In this document: positions 50,197 to 63,231 of the stretch, in pieces
Layout of the letters: each line of letters starts with the position of its first letter
Position numbering within the stretch: position 1 is the stretch's first letter
Assembly (NCBI GenBank): GCA_037576195.1
Contig: CM075103.1
Coordinates: 21,824,001 to 21,888,000, forward strand
Reading direction: 5' to 3'
Origin: Phytoseiulus persimilis
Taxonomy: Eukaryota > Arthropoda > Arachnida > Mesostigmata > Phytoseiidae
DNA: 64,000 bases
Notes under the pieces: generated by a model
Database searches by the model: none
What the model saw: the letters and a program-made list of their open reading frames with translations, nothing else
Told to the model about the DNA's origin: nothing
Position numbers and translations under genes: made by a program

Positions 50197-50204
50197 GTCA
50201 TGCT
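50197..50204. repeat. Target-site duplication, left copy
   Basis: GTCATGCT is repeated exactly at 50935-50942. One more base (A) also matches if the element is taken one base shorter. Confidence 0.85.
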
Positions 50205-50934
50205 TAGAGACGCCATATGACCGGACATGTCCTTGTCCGTTCGGTTTGTCCGGTTTCCGGGATTTCAGGGGAAAATGTCCGGACTCTGAGATTTTGGAGA
50301 AAAGGTCCAAGGCTCGGGATCCAAGGAGATAATTTTCCACTGTTGAGAGATCGAAGGAAAACCAGTTCGATTCCAAGCCCTTCCGGGAGCAAATGTCTGG
50401 CTCTGGAGAGCTTTCACCGTGTGAGAGCGCATCACGCCCGCACACTGTTGAACGCCGTCTTCGCAGACCACTGTTTCGTCGGCTAGCGGAGAAAATTGCC
50501 CGCGAGAGCAGAGCAAGCATCTTCCGTGGCGGACTCAAAGCGTTAGTTTCCCACGCAAAGACTTATTTCCAGCGGAAGAAAAAACTGGAATATACGCTCT
50601 TCCATGTCCGAATTACATTATCGCATACCGAGCGAAGGCCCTCTGGATACTCCAATTCCGAGAAGATCTCGACCGAGGAACCCGATGCTCAGAGAAACAG
50701 ATGATGGATATGATTGGATAGACAGTGGAGTTCACTCTGACTTCTCATCCTATAACTTGAGACTCATCAATGCTGCATGGAATGAGGGAAACCCACCGAG
50801 GCTTGAGCCTCCTCCAGTCATAGAAATTGGTGGATCTTAAAATGTCCGGTTTGATGTCCGGTTTTGGCACTGATGTCCTGTCGGGACCATGTCCGGTTTT
50901 CATGAGAAAAATGTCCGGTCGTATGGCTTCTCTA
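50205..50934. mobile_element. hAT-like non-autonomous DNA transposon (MITE-type)
   Basis: A 730-bp element begins TAGAGA and ends TCTCTA. Its terminal inverted repeats (50205-50228 and 50911-50934) match at 22 of 24 positions. An exact 8-bp duplication flanks it. Eight-base duplications and termini of the form T/C-A-n-n-G are known features of hAT transposons, which is why I place it there. Both ends carry clustered subterminal TGTCCGG motifs or their complement: left at 50221-50227 (inverted), 50247-50253 and 50276-50282; right at 50843-50849, 50855-50861, 50890-50896 and 50912-50918. There is no transposase. The internal frames are under 105 codons, so it must be mobilised in trans. A 78-codon frame at 50604-50840 inside it is not recognised. 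Confidence 0.85.
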
Positions 50935-50942
50935 GTCATGCT
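50935..50942. repeat. Target-site duplication, right copy
   Basis: This is the second exact copy of GTCATGCT, next to the right terminal repeat. Confidence 0.85.
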
Positions 50943-51469
50943 GAATATCCATCTGATGATGACGCCCAAGAGCACGTCGATCGGGCGCCGGGGTCAGTTA
51001 AGCATCGGCGTCAATTGGGAACCCGCGTGACTTGGGTGCCAGAGAGAGGGCTGTTCGTGTGTGCTCTCATCATACCCACAGCGGAGTCCCGTACGACGCA
51101 CGACAGTACCCCCGTATCGCAGTGGTTCGCGCTTTTTGAGAGCCGCGTTTCCGCAGGAACGATGAGATAGAACAATGAGATCGGCCTTGGCCAGATCAAC
51201 TCCAGATTTGGGAGTTCATTCTGCCACTTTTCACATTTCACGGTCTATATAACTGACTCAGAGAGGTGGGCGAATTGTGAATTCCGTGTGGCATCCGAAT
51301 CCAGAAAACATCGAAGCTACGGGGCATGCGGCTACCAGTCGAATAATAGCGGCTCATCCCTGGTAAGCGCCCGCGGAGGAGTACTCGGATTGGATGATAA
51401 GCGCAACAATGACAATATGCGCTTATTATTGAGATGGGAAGCAGTTTGTGTGCGGCTATCATCTCCATG

Positions 51470-51490
51470 CATGTGATCATATATCACATG
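51470..51490. repeat. 8-bp inverted repeat (CATGTGAT / ATCACATG)
   Basis: A perfect eight-pair stem with a CATAT loop, in an AT-rich local context. Confidence 0.85.
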
Positions 51491-54400
51491 TACATGTATT
51501 CAATAATTATCGGATGGAGGTTTCTGCGAGACGCCAAAGCGGCTTTTTTCAATCTGACGCGTATGTTCTCTTCAGTCGCCTCGTTTCCACGACAGCGTTC
51601 GACTCATTCCGGAACCTCGTCCCCCAAAATCTTCCAACCGTCATTTAGCTGTTTTTTTTCTGAGAAGGGATTAGCCAGTAAATTGTTGGTTCGAAAGTTT
51701 AGTCTCAACACTTGGACGCATACGTCAGTCAACGTTGTGAATCGCTTCTGATTGTCGGAGACCCGATCACTGTTCCAACACTCAGAACGGCCTGAATGCC
51801 CTGGGGGCCCATCCTGGACGAGGCAGTCGGGATCCCCGGCTGCAGGCAGGATCTGATCGGTTTTACCGCAATCTCAGGTGACGTCTTTTTCGGAAGATTC
51901 ATTCATCAAACCGCTTGTATCGGGATCCCCTGATGACGCGATTTCGACGCACTTCTCATGGTGGAGACACATTCGGCGATAGTGTGTAACGAGCGGGTTT
52001 GCTACACCCACCCTTGAACACATTTGAGATGCGAAGTCAACGATCCAGGCCAATATAGAGACTGCGCCGGACATTTCGGAATTTCAGACAATCATAGAGA
52101 GAACAATGTTTCTGAGCGTTACACACGGATCGATCGCATTCTATGCTTTAAACTCCTCAGAATGCTCCCTCAAGATGCCGTTCTTGAATCCGCTCGACAC
52201 GTGTTCTAGCCGGGTCCAATAGCACGGATCTAGAGGAGAACAGGGCTTCGCTCCGAGCTCGAATCGACGAGGTCCGCGGCCGCTCTGCAGTTCGTCCTGC
52301 CAGCCGCACTTCCGGCGATTGATCCCTAGTCGGAGGAGAGCCAGAGCTGAGAGCGTCCCGAGACTCTGGGGCAGGATCGTCTCTGCTAGCGAACATCCAT
52401 CTGTTTCAAGTTTGCCTCCTCCCCGCTTCTTGCTGATGTAGTCTCGGAACGCGTTCCTCTCCGTTGAGCGGCATTCCTTTGTTGCCATCGCTGCTCGATA
52501 GTGGCCAAGCACACTTTCCGTTCCGTTCGGGCTCACTACAGGAACTGACCTGTTAGGAAAGGGTTGAGGAACTTGTTTTTCACTCGGCCGCTGTAACGGT
52601 CGGATGGGCGCTCAGTTTGTCCTCGTCCCCGAATATCTTTTGTCCGTTGTTGCGCTCGCTCACCCGAAGCCTGATGCTGCCTTATTGAGGTCACGCTCTG
52701 AAACATTTCCGGTGAAAATTGGGAGCTCTGTTGGGAGTGGACTCTTCTCCTGAAATACCACTCTTCGATGCTTGAACTTTGGGGAACGGATCTCTCGACG
52801 TTGGGGATTCCTTTGAAGCTTTACCCAATGCAAACAATGTGCTCGGATTTCCTCGTTGTTTCTATTTCGGACGATTTGGTTTCGGAATGCAGCAACTTCA
52901 GGCATCTGGCGGTCGATGGGCTCCGAGGCAGTTCTTCTCCCCTGGGAGATGGCATAGGGGACAGACCGGGAAGAGAGGGGCTGAGGAGAACTTCTCTGCT
53001 GAGTGTATTGACTTGGTTCTCACTTGACATTGGTGAGATCCTGTATTCCCTGATCCTGGAATCACCCCTGGAATCAGCCCCGCGCCCACGCTCGTTTGTC
53101 CCCATGCTCCACTCAAGTTGGTGCTGTGAAGTTGCAATTTAACCCCTCCAGCCCGGATACGCAGTAACGTCCCAGCTGGAGGTCAGAGAGAGGAAAGACC
53201 GACACGAGGCTGAATCATCGATATCCGAGGCGGATCAGCTGGTTCATTCGCTGCCTTCGCAACCAGGTTCCCGGAGACATGTTTCTGAGCAGTTGATGAC
53301 CCTTGAGACATTCTTCTCTGAGCTTTCGATAGTTCCGACTGGATTGCCTGCAATTGAGAGCCGAGTTTGACGATCCTTCTCCTGGGAATGAAGTTACTCC
53401 GGCGATTTCGAGACCTCCCGATGCTCGGGAGACGCTCCAGTGAACAGGTGCGAGCATTGTCGAATGATGATGTTATTGAAAAAAAAAAAAAGAGAAAATT
53501 TCCGCGGAAGGCTGAATCGTTGGCACCCGTGTTTCGCGTGCTGCATTCCGGAGGAAGCGCTCCCTCTGGATATGACAGAACGAGATGTGGAATCCAGATC
53601 GCAGAACTAATTCGAACAAGCGAGTCTCGTTTGGAACATCGTTTCCGACGGAATCGGGCCGATAGAGACTCTGATCGATGTCGGTTTGGATTTCGCGAGG
53701 CATCCATGAGCGATCGAATGCAGAAGCGTCATCTAACCGCGAACGGTTCCTCCGCAGAGGATGGCGAAGAACGCTCTCAACTTCTGCGGGATTTCGCTCG
53801 ATGTTGTGCACGGATCTGTGCGTTTGCCCGACTGAATGAGAGGAACGGTTCTCGGACTGGATGGGGTAACGTGATGCTCACTCAAGAGGGAAAGTTGAGT
53901 TATGTTCTCGATCGCCCCGGAGTCTGCCTCCGTCGAGCGGAAGCGTTTCGCGGTCGCATTCACATCGATGCGATGCTTCCCGCTCGTCTTTTCTGGAGGA
54001 CAGCGGCGGAAGAGAGAAGACAATCTCATCTTCCTGGCATTGAAGATGAGTTTGGTCATTGCCAGGACCCGTGTCCTGAGAACACGTACCTGATCAGAGC
54101 GAATGGTACCTGTGTTGCAACCTACGGCCTGAACTCCCTCAGGATCGTGATTCATGCTTCAGGTTTTGACTACGGTCGACGTAAATTCGTTTCCACTCCT
54201 CGTTCAGAGGCGAAACGGAGCAGCGCAAGTTCAACGAGCCGCGAACCGAGCTGTAAATCTAGTTCCGAGCGAGAATGCACCCGAGCAATTGAAGGGATCG
54301 TAATTGAAAAAGGATTGTTCGAGTCCTTGTTGTAAATTGCGAAGGTCGCGCGCAGAAGAACAAGCCGGATGGAAGCAGGTAAAACTCAACCGTCGCTTGG

Positions 54401-56075
54401 AATGTGAGCCGGTTCCCGAAACAAAGTTTTCTCTCTGCCTCCGGATTCGTATCGGTCCTGCGAGTCTCAGAAATTGTTTCCTTTATCTTCGGAACCTATC
54501 GGCTCTGCGACTCGTCGCTCCGAGCGCCGACCGGGCGTTGATGATAGGACGGATAATTGCGATTCTATCAGGAAAAATTTCACCCAAGCGAGCGGAAAAG
54601 TTTATCGCGATCCGAGTTCCCCAATCAGCAGCTTCGATCCGGATTCCCCCGCGCACTCTCGCCTGTGAGCGTTTGGAAAATCATCTCGGAACGGGTTGAT
54701 GAATCACAATTTCCACCTGACGAACGGGGACTCGGCCGCGGTTGACAGACTGAGCTGTTCGCTGCGGCAGTTTACCGCGGGCTCCAACTTCGATCAGGAG
54801 TAATTGCTCCGATGTTCTCATCTTCTCTGTTTCCGAAATACGACGCGGGCCGGGAATCGGGGGCGCCGCGACAAACAAACGAGGCGTGTTCCCATCCGTT
54901 GAAAACAACCTGAATCGCGAGCCGCGATTCTCAGCCCAGATAGGTCCGTCGAGAAGCAAAGATTATTTTCGACTGGGTCAGCGCTTCTTCCATGCTCACG
55001 CGTTCGCCGAAAATTTTGTGGTCCGCGTCTTCGGAATAAATGATGACTCACTCAGCGTAGGATGTTCCGCAAAATAATTCTGAACGCTCCTCTCGGTCGA
55101 TCCGCTCCTTCACGAGCACGTTCCTGAGTTCGCTGGGCGTTCGGAAACAAGCAACACCGATGACGAAACGATAACATTACGGTCCGAGAGGTCGACAGAT
55201 GGAGCCTTTGGCATAGGGAAGAGTTCCAAACTCTGGGACGCGGGAAAAACTTTGCATTCAACGCGACCTGAAGAAGATTATTGCGACCTTTCCGCGGGCA
55301 CTTGTGGAAGCCGTCGTCGTCGTTCAAGTTCCTCGCTGTTGCCGCTCTGTCAGTTTCTCCGAGTCAGTGTTGTTTGGACTTAGACAATCCCTCATCCGGG
55401 AAGAGTCGGCTTGATTGTACCAGGAAAAGGTTTCCTCACATGAGGCTTTTGTTTCAAAAGTGTCGGGGCTCAGGAGCCGACGCGACCCACATCACTCAGT
55501 TTGGTCGACGTCCTCTTCCACTCTGTCATTATTTCCTGCTCTCTGCGAGCTCCCAATCACTCTCTCGAGTTGTCTACGACGTCGTCGGCGGCAGCGACTC
55601 CGTCCCAGACTCGGTCTCCCAAACAAAAGACGTACGCGCACTTGAATAGAGTGCGAAAGTCGTTCCTTTCGACAGGGGCCGACTCCGTGAATCAGATGGA
55701 GTTCAGGCACTAGCGAGGGGTTGCTGACAAGTCCCAGAATCTCTGAATTTGTCCCAGTTACCCGACTCCCAGATGCTCGCCTCCAAAATACCCTCTCTCA
55801 CCGCTAACTCTCCATGGGCTGGAGCTCCGCTGGAGCTTGATGGAGGATCTGATTTTCGGGAGTCGGACAGGAATTAAGTGGTGTCAACTGTGATAATCGG
55901 GACATCCAGATTCCTCGTCGGTGGCGTGTCACGCGTCGATGTCCCTTTCTAGAGTTCAAGTCAGCGGACAGCCTTAACAAAAGAACTCGTCCACCCAGTG
56001 GCGTATCCAGCTTAACGGACCAACATTTCACAGTCGTTTATCTCATCACAAAGTTTCTCGGATAGATCGAAGTGG

Positions 56076-56410
56076 AACTCCGATTCTGCGCCCCTCAGCT
56101 CCATGGGTCGCGATTTTGTTCTTGATTCCTATTGAAGTTCTGCTGCTGTGGAGGAGATTGACAGAACTTCGAATCCGTTTGTCTTGAGCTTTGCCTCCTC
56201 AAGAGATAGAGATGCAAGCTCTCAGCCCTCTGCTGCATGTTCCTGTGCCCGAGTTGAGGCGAGTTTTCATTGCAGTTTGAGACATTTATGGTACCTCATC
56301 TCTTCCGGTCCCCTCAGCTCCGCGCCCCTGACTTCTCTGAAGCGAGATTCCGAATCTCCAATGCAGACACGGATATGGACAGACTTCAACTCCGATTTGG
56401 CGCCCCTCAG
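56076..56410. repeat. Dispersed direct repeat, two near-identical ~23-bp copies
   Basis: AACTCCGATT followed by CTGCGCCCCTCAG at 56076-56098 recurs as AACTCCGATT followed by TGGCGCCCCTCAG at 56388-56410, with two differences. A partial third copy of the CCCCTCAGCTCC part lies between them near 56310. They may be remnants of a longer degenerate repeat. Confidence 0.6.
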
Positions 56411-59400
56411 ATCTCTGGGGCGTTTATCCGCTCGGAAGACGAATAGAGTTCATTTTACGGTTAGGGCACCGGAAAAAATTCAAGTACGGTTTCACGCCCA
56501 CCAACTGAGCGCCCCATCAGCTTCACGCCCAAGGCACGAGGCTTGCACGTCAGATCGAAGGCTCGATTTTTGGAGAACTACACGCGCTGTCTTTCTCTGC
56601 ACGAACTCGACTTTGTAAAATCTCATGGATTACAAACTTCTCACGTCAGATGAGTGAATGTTAGCCTCAATTTCGGTAGCGGTTCCTGTGAAGAACCTGA
56701 GTTTTCGGCAGTTGCCCAGGAAATAGTACCCCCTCAGCAGCCACCTCCGTGAGAAGGTCTTACGAATCACAGGTTGAGCGACAACCAACTTTTCAGATCG
56801 CGAGCTCGTCAAGAAATCACGGCGATCGTTGAACTGATACTGATTCGGGTGCTGTCCCAGTCAGAGCATCCGTCCTGGAATCGGTGCGGCCTAGATACAG
56901 ACGACAGAAAATGACTCAACGTTTTGAGTCAGATTCTTGAAGAGGAACAGCCCTCTTGGATCGGATTCGCCAGTCGCTTCTGCCGCGCATACGTTCAGAA
57001 ATGAAGGCGTGAGGACAAATGGATTCGAAGAACGACGAAGCAAACCGTAGATCGTCCATGTGTGTCCGCTCGCGAAACGCCTCATCATCTACCTTTCTCC
57101 TCAAACAAGGCATCCAAGAGCGAAGAGATGCTGCCGGGATCAGAGCGGCCTCGCCGAGGTGTTCGCAAGCTGCGAGGAACCCGTTTCTTCCTTCTCAACA
57201 TCACTGGACAATCGCGGATTCGCGTCTGGCTTTGAGGGCCGCCCTCAGGGTGGTTCTTCGCCCGAACAGATGGAAAAGACATTCACCGCTGTGAGCAGCG
57301 AGGTTCCCGCCGCCTGGCCGATTGGGCGTTTGCTCGAATCATTCAAAGTCGGAGTCCGCTGACCCGAGTTCGGAATATTCACCACTCGGAGTGATTTAGA
57401 GCCCGAACCGAGTTCGCGGTTGAGAGATTTTCCCCAAGGCTGTTGCCGTGGTTTCAGCTCGAACGTTAACGCCGCCGGTTCCGCAAGGGCTGCTTGCTTT
57501 AGCTGCCTTTTCCGCGGATCTCTCCATTTAGTCGAAGACGAGGGCGTCGGCCGAGAGAATACCCCGCTGCTGCTTCCATATATTCTCTCTCGTTTGCGAG
57601 AAGGAATTTTTAATACACTGTTGTATCAAGTCATTCCTTTACGAGCAAGCGGGCAGGCCGGCGGGCAAGAGAACGACCGACCGACCAACAAAGCCCACTT
57701 GTCGCTCGGGCTAGAATTCAGATGCTTCCGCCCTCCGCTTGCTCGCTTCACGGCTTGCATACTGCGTCGTGCTTTCCAGCGAAAGGTTCAGAGCAGTTTG
57801 AAGTTCCCGCAGTTTTGCTTCGTTCTATTCGCTCCGCGCTCGTCTCCCAGGGACGCGCATTTCTCGTCAAATAACTGCGGGAGTCCTCCGAGAAGTCCAC
57901 GATTCCTGGGACTGTTCCGGCTATTCAACCCCAAGTCTGTGACTCCTCTTGAACTTGAGCTCCCATATCTTCGGGAATTGAATTGGCGCGTCTTCTCAGA
58001 ACATTTTTCGCCCGAGCGTTTGGCATTTTTCGTTCGGGCGCAGCTGGCTCCATACTGGTCGAAATCACGAATCGCTGACGCATTGCTCTCGATGGATTCC
58101 TCATGATTTTCTGTTGGATGAAATGAAAGGGATCTCAAGGAGGCTGCTTGTTCCCTTTTAGCTGATTCAATTCTCAACGGAATATCCGGAAAGGTGAATT
58201 CGAGCGCCTCGGCTTGGAGTGGGCGAACTGCTCGACAACGTGATCGGTTTCGATCACGAAACATCCCGTTATCGTTCTGCTGATTTCCGTGGGAATACAT
58301 CCTCCCCAATGTGTCGGAGCTGATATTTTTGTTTCCTCTCTCGCAAATGCAGCATCGAAAAATAAGTCCGTGTGGAATCGAGGCGACAGGAGAGAAAAGG
58401 TGATCAGAATGTGTGGATCCCGATAACGCTGAGCTTATGATCTGAGGAGGTGGGAGCACATCTTCGCTAGAGTTGAGCAACATCTCCGGCCATCAAATCA
58501 TCCGACCTGGATGCCTTCCGTTACGAGAGGTGTGAATGCAAGATGCGAGCAGGGCGTCCTGGGTTCTCTGTTGTCCTCATGAAAGATGTTTATGACCTCG
58601 CCTCGAAAAGTCTTCGCCAACAAGATTTTCCAACCTGTCACTCGTTCGTTAGCTCAGTCTTGTCAGCGATTCTCCAGTCTTCAGTGGCGGTTCCTCCTTT
58701 CCCGGTCTGTGGCGCTTATTAAGCCCGCTATCTCCACGACGTCCGTGGCCCCCCACTTTCGAAGTTTCAATATCGCCAGAGACCCAGCTAGCCTGTTATA
58801 TAGTACCTCGCCCTGGGTCCGTCTCCCTCACCCCGCCCTCTCTGTCTTTTCCGCTTATAACACAGATGTCCAGATCCTTCTAAGTTGTGGGGATTCCGAG
58901 TAGTTTTGTTGCGAGCCGGTCAAACTCAGTAGGATAGTGAACTGAGTGTACTCCGGGAATCATCATACCTCTGAGAGTCGACGTCGGAATCTCGCGGAAG
59001 TTCCTCCCCTCGAACGTTCGGATCGAGTACGTCGTTCAAACCCCTCGTTAGAACGTCCGGAAAAGCTCCGGGACATGATCGTCCCGAGCCATTTAGAACG
59101 TTGCTTTCTCAGCAGTTGCGAATTAAACATTCAGGAGGAAACTATGTGCGAGAGAACCCGTGATTCGGTTGGGCCCCGAACTCTGTGGCGCACAGGAGAA
59201 TGACCCTCTCGTTGGAGGACAACTCGTTCCCACGAGCAGCCACCGACTGCGGTGGAGGAGGATGAGTTCCAGTGTTCGGTGGCAACACAAAAGTTTGACC
59301 CGGAGCACAGCGCATCGAGGACTCGAACTCTGTGATCATCTCTTCGTACATCTCTCACTTGAACGGTTGCAAATAACGGACGTTCTGTCGACAGCGAAAA

Positions 59401-60271
59401 CACTGTTATCTAGAACAAGGACATTGGAAAGCGCTGGAGAGCCAAACAAAACGTCACCAGTGATCCTCCATCGAGCGGATAAGTACTCCACATGGCCTGG
59501 GACACAATTCCTGCATGTGTGGGATTCCCCGGGAAGGATTCCCAGAGAGATCTTCCCCGCCTCCCGAGGTCTTACGATGATGGGACACAGAAACCCGCGC
59601 GTGCACCGGCGCTCCCATCAGCCAACAGAACCGCTACCCACTCTACGGCGGGGAAGCCTCGATCAATTTGCAGGAAGAAACACGCATTTCTATTCGAAGC
59701 GACTCGGTTCGCGACTCCACTCAGTGGAGGAAGCGAGTCAGACGCCCGATCCATGTACCTCATCCACGCTCCATTTGGTTTCGAGGAGTGCGGAACTCTG
59801 TTGTGAGGAGACGTTCTCATAACTTTATGAAACGGTTGCCTGCGTGGAATTATCGGAGCTCGGGCGTTCTTCTTTGCCGCTGCGTGATCCACCTCAACGA
59901 GGTGTTCCGCTTGTGCACGAGCGCTGGCTGCCGCAACTGCGAAACTTGAACGCCGGCGAATGGGGACAAGGATGAACTGCCTGCACGAAGTGCACGCGGA
60001 ACGGGAGCGCGTGTGTTGCGTCGAAATGTCGTGTCGGAAGGAACCGAACGAGCTCCCGGCGGAGAATAGAGCTGGCCGCACATCCCGAATGGTGTGTCCT
60101 TCCGCGGCTCTAACGAGGAAAAAACGGGTAATAAGGAGTCCGGCACGCAGAATTTATGCCGCTCGTGACCCATCTCGTTTTCGCATATCCGTTGCTCCTC
60201 TGTCTGGACAGCGGCCGGAATGCAGCTGGAGGGCCCGGAAACGTACCAAGTCAGATACCTCTCAGACCGTA

Positions 60272-60297
60272 GGGGAGGGGAGGGGAGGGGGGCGGGG
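60272..60297 (+). repeat. G-rich tract with quadruplex potential
   Basis: Four or more runs of at least four G are separated by single bases (GGGGA repeated, then a longer G run, C, GGGG). The short loops meet the usual definition of a G-quadruplex-forming sequence on the plus strand. Confidence 0.8.
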
Positions 60298-63176
60298 CTA
60301 ATGTCGCGGGTTGAAGTGGGTCGATAGTGGCCAATCCGACTCGTACAAGCGGGATATCTTCTGTGACTTTCGACAAATCCTCCCGACGGGCCGGAGGAGG
60401 CGAGATTAGATTCATGAGGAGCGTTCCCATTTCCGTCGACTCGCTGTTCGCTCAACAGTGGAAACCCGCGATTGAATCGAGTGAAAGAAGAATCCGTCCA
60501 GCCAGCGATCGAGGAATCCTCAGCTATGAAAACGCCGTCGTATCCCGGATGATGCCCAGAAACGCCCAGATCCGTTCCTCGAGTGAATCGTTACCCGTTA
60601 TCGGCTGTCATTGCGGCCTTGCACCGCCTGTCGGGTGCCACTATGGAATGTTCCAGCGTGAGTTTTCCACAAGCTTCAAGAACGCGGGAGTCAATCCGAT
60701 CGTCCGCGGGAAAACGATGGAGCTCGGGAAATTCGAAGATGAGTGGAGCTTGCCATCGAATGTTGAAATTCATCAGAGGTTTCATGGGGTCCCGGTGGGA
60801 ATAGAATGTTGTGAGGTGTCGTTTCCCTCCGAAATGCATATTCATAAAACGGATTTCTGAGGAATTGAATGCACACTCTCTGGCAGAAGAGTAGAGTCCC
60901 GGTAACTCGCGTTCTAAAAGAAGAGCATCTCGAATAATTCGGTGGATAGCGAATGACCGGGATCCTCAAGATAGAAACGATCTGGAGCGAGATTGGAGGT
61001 TTCATGAGACGCCTCACGAATGATTTATTAGGCATGGATCGAATGTATAATACGACGAAGAGGGCATCTCCTGTCCTCAACAAATCGCTCACAGAACTTG
61101 AGGGGCTTGAATCATTTACGGATGTCTCGCTACACTCGGTGCCGATCGAGACTCCGTATTTTTCCCTCCCCGTACCGAGCGAAAGCTGTATGAGTTCCGG
61201 GCTTTTTTGCAGTCCCTTGTCGCCAACGCGTTGGAGAAACGAAGCGACTCATGCGGGATCTTCATGCGTGAATGGTAAATCATCGGCATCACGCGAATCA
61301 TCGGATCTTCCAACATGGGGCTTTGAGGCCGGTGAACGGGGACCCCGCTGGAATCCGCGGGAATAGCGGATAATCGGGATTCTCGCGAGTAATTTCGCGA
61401 ATCTCTACATCAGTGAGCCGGGCACTCTGGTGGAAACGTGGTGGTATGTCTCTGGACACTGTTTCCGCGGTGAGCAGCGCCTGGAGAGAGGGCATGGCAA
61501 CCTGCCGAATGAAAATAATTACACGTCTCGAGCTCACTCCAGGTATCGCCACGAAATGACTTCCGGGTCCGAAGTCGGATTCCGGGCGTCATCTTGGATG
61601 CGCCGAACCGAGATTCCCAGTCGCCATCTTGAAACTTTGGCACCGAATCAAGAGTCGTCGTCGCCATCCTGTAGCTTCGGAGCCTGAGCCGATTGTGAGG
61701 TGTAGACCGAGGTGGATGCAACGGGAGGGAGAATCATGGCTCAACGTTGCTGATCGTCAGCATCGAGTGCTGGTCCCCTCTCGAATGATGCGGGAATGTC
61801 GCTGCCAGAGCCGCAGCGAGGGTCTTCGGCGCACTCCCCTCCCCTCCGCCTCCTCCCACCGAAGCAAAAGACATCAGCAAGAATTACATGACTGAGAACA
61901 CTGAACTGACTCGGTCCTGGATATTCATCATTCAGACGGATCCAATCACCAGAACTGGATTTTGCGGGCTCTAAAATCGCAATAGGGATAGCACAACAGA
62001 CGGTTCCTCGCAGGGTCATTCCTATGAACAGCATCGGTACCTGCTCGAGGTCGATGCGAGGTGCAATGCGACCGATGAGATCACTCCTGTACGATGAATG
62101 GGAATTCGATCGGACTCGTGTTCGGTACTCTGTTTCTCGGATACAACTCGTCACAAGCCCCGGAACTCACGAGTGTCAGTGTAACGCTCATTGGAGGCGG
62201 GGACCTGATGGAACTGATCAACATCCCTCGTTGATCATGCTATTACTGGCGAAGTTATTCTCCCTCACCATCGGGACGACTTGAAAGAGCGTGTTCAGAG
62301 AGGCCCAAGAAAGGTTTTACGAACGTCCTCTTTAGCGAGTGGAACAGCTGCTCTGCTCCCCGCGGAGTGCAGACTCCTTGAACCATCATGTAGAGCCGAA
62401 ACTTTGTAACCGAATTAGTTGCATCGCCAAAACCGGAGCGGCCGTCACCGAGAGGCTCCGTGAACGGGTGAATGAACGAGTGGACTGCAAGTTTTGACGC
62501 GGTCCGCAAGGCCTCAGCGCTTCAAACTTCGCTCATTTCAATGATTTGCTCCGTGTACGCGGAATACCGTTCCGCTGAAGCTCCAGTAGTCGATACAAGG
62601 AGTATTTGAGCAGACTCATCCCCGAGAAGCACACGGATTCCCCGATTCGGCAGAGAGAAAAGCTCGACTGCCCCACTACGTCTTCTCCGGGAAGTTTCCT
62701 CGAGTTCTGCGAGTTGCTAGAAAACTCGGGTACGTATCTCGTGAATCGCTTTCCCCGGGATGCGAACGAGCTAAAATAGAGTGAGCTACCTCGCACATTG
62801 AGTTCTGAATTGAGTACGGCAGTCTTGTTCACCCGTGAGCGCCCCCTGATATCCTGACGCAGAAGTGAATGTTGTCATCCCTAAGAGGGAACCGCAGGGG
62901 GAGATCAAGGAGGTAGTTGTTGACCGGAATCATTGCGAATCGAATCCTCCACTCCACCAAGCGGCCAATTGAACGAGAAGACCCCAGGTTGCCTCTTTTT
63001 CGATCGCGGTCACGGGGGAAACTGTATCCACGAGGAGGATGCGAAATCCGAACTCGTGGAACCGTTGATCAAATTCGGGCTGGGGGCTAAGGGGCCCGTA
63101 TGAGGTGGTTGAGGGGTCGAAAGCAAAGACTGAAAACTTCTGAAACTACCGGGATAAATCATGAATAAATATCTTC

Positions 63177-63231
63177 GAGGCTAGCCTCATAAATCCTGGG
63201 AAGTATGAGGCTTTGGCTATCATAGCCTCAT
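63177..63231. repeat. Palindrome plus hairpin sharing a GAGGCT core
   Basis: GAGGCTAGCCTC (63177-63188) is a perfect 12-bp palindrome. Shortly after, ATGAGGCT (63205-63212) pairs with AGCCTCAT (63224-63231). The shared core suggests related inverted repeats, but no element ends are visible. Confidence 0.75.

Larger units (their letters stand above)
33287..50204 (+). other. Presumed long intron of the transporter gene, first part
   Basis: After the donor at 33287 no translation resembling the next part of a monocarboxylate transporter (a W-I-G-S-like helix two) appears in any plus frame. The stretch contains C/G homopolymers, hairpins, a recursive-splice-like site and many short chance frames. 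It may also include intergenic DNA or nested genes that I cannot see. Confidence 0.5.

Noticed and set aside
53367-54335. A 322-codon plus frame with a peptide resembling Cys-rich receptor repeats (CPENTYLIRANGTCV)
   Set aside because: It is a single isolated match with no repeating cysteine pattern, no good flanking splice sites and mixed codon third positions. It is probably coincidence.
57420-58483. Overlapping 228-codon plus and 231-codon minus open frames
   Set aside because: They lie on the same bases in opposite directions with no domain in either. At most one could be real and I cannot choose.
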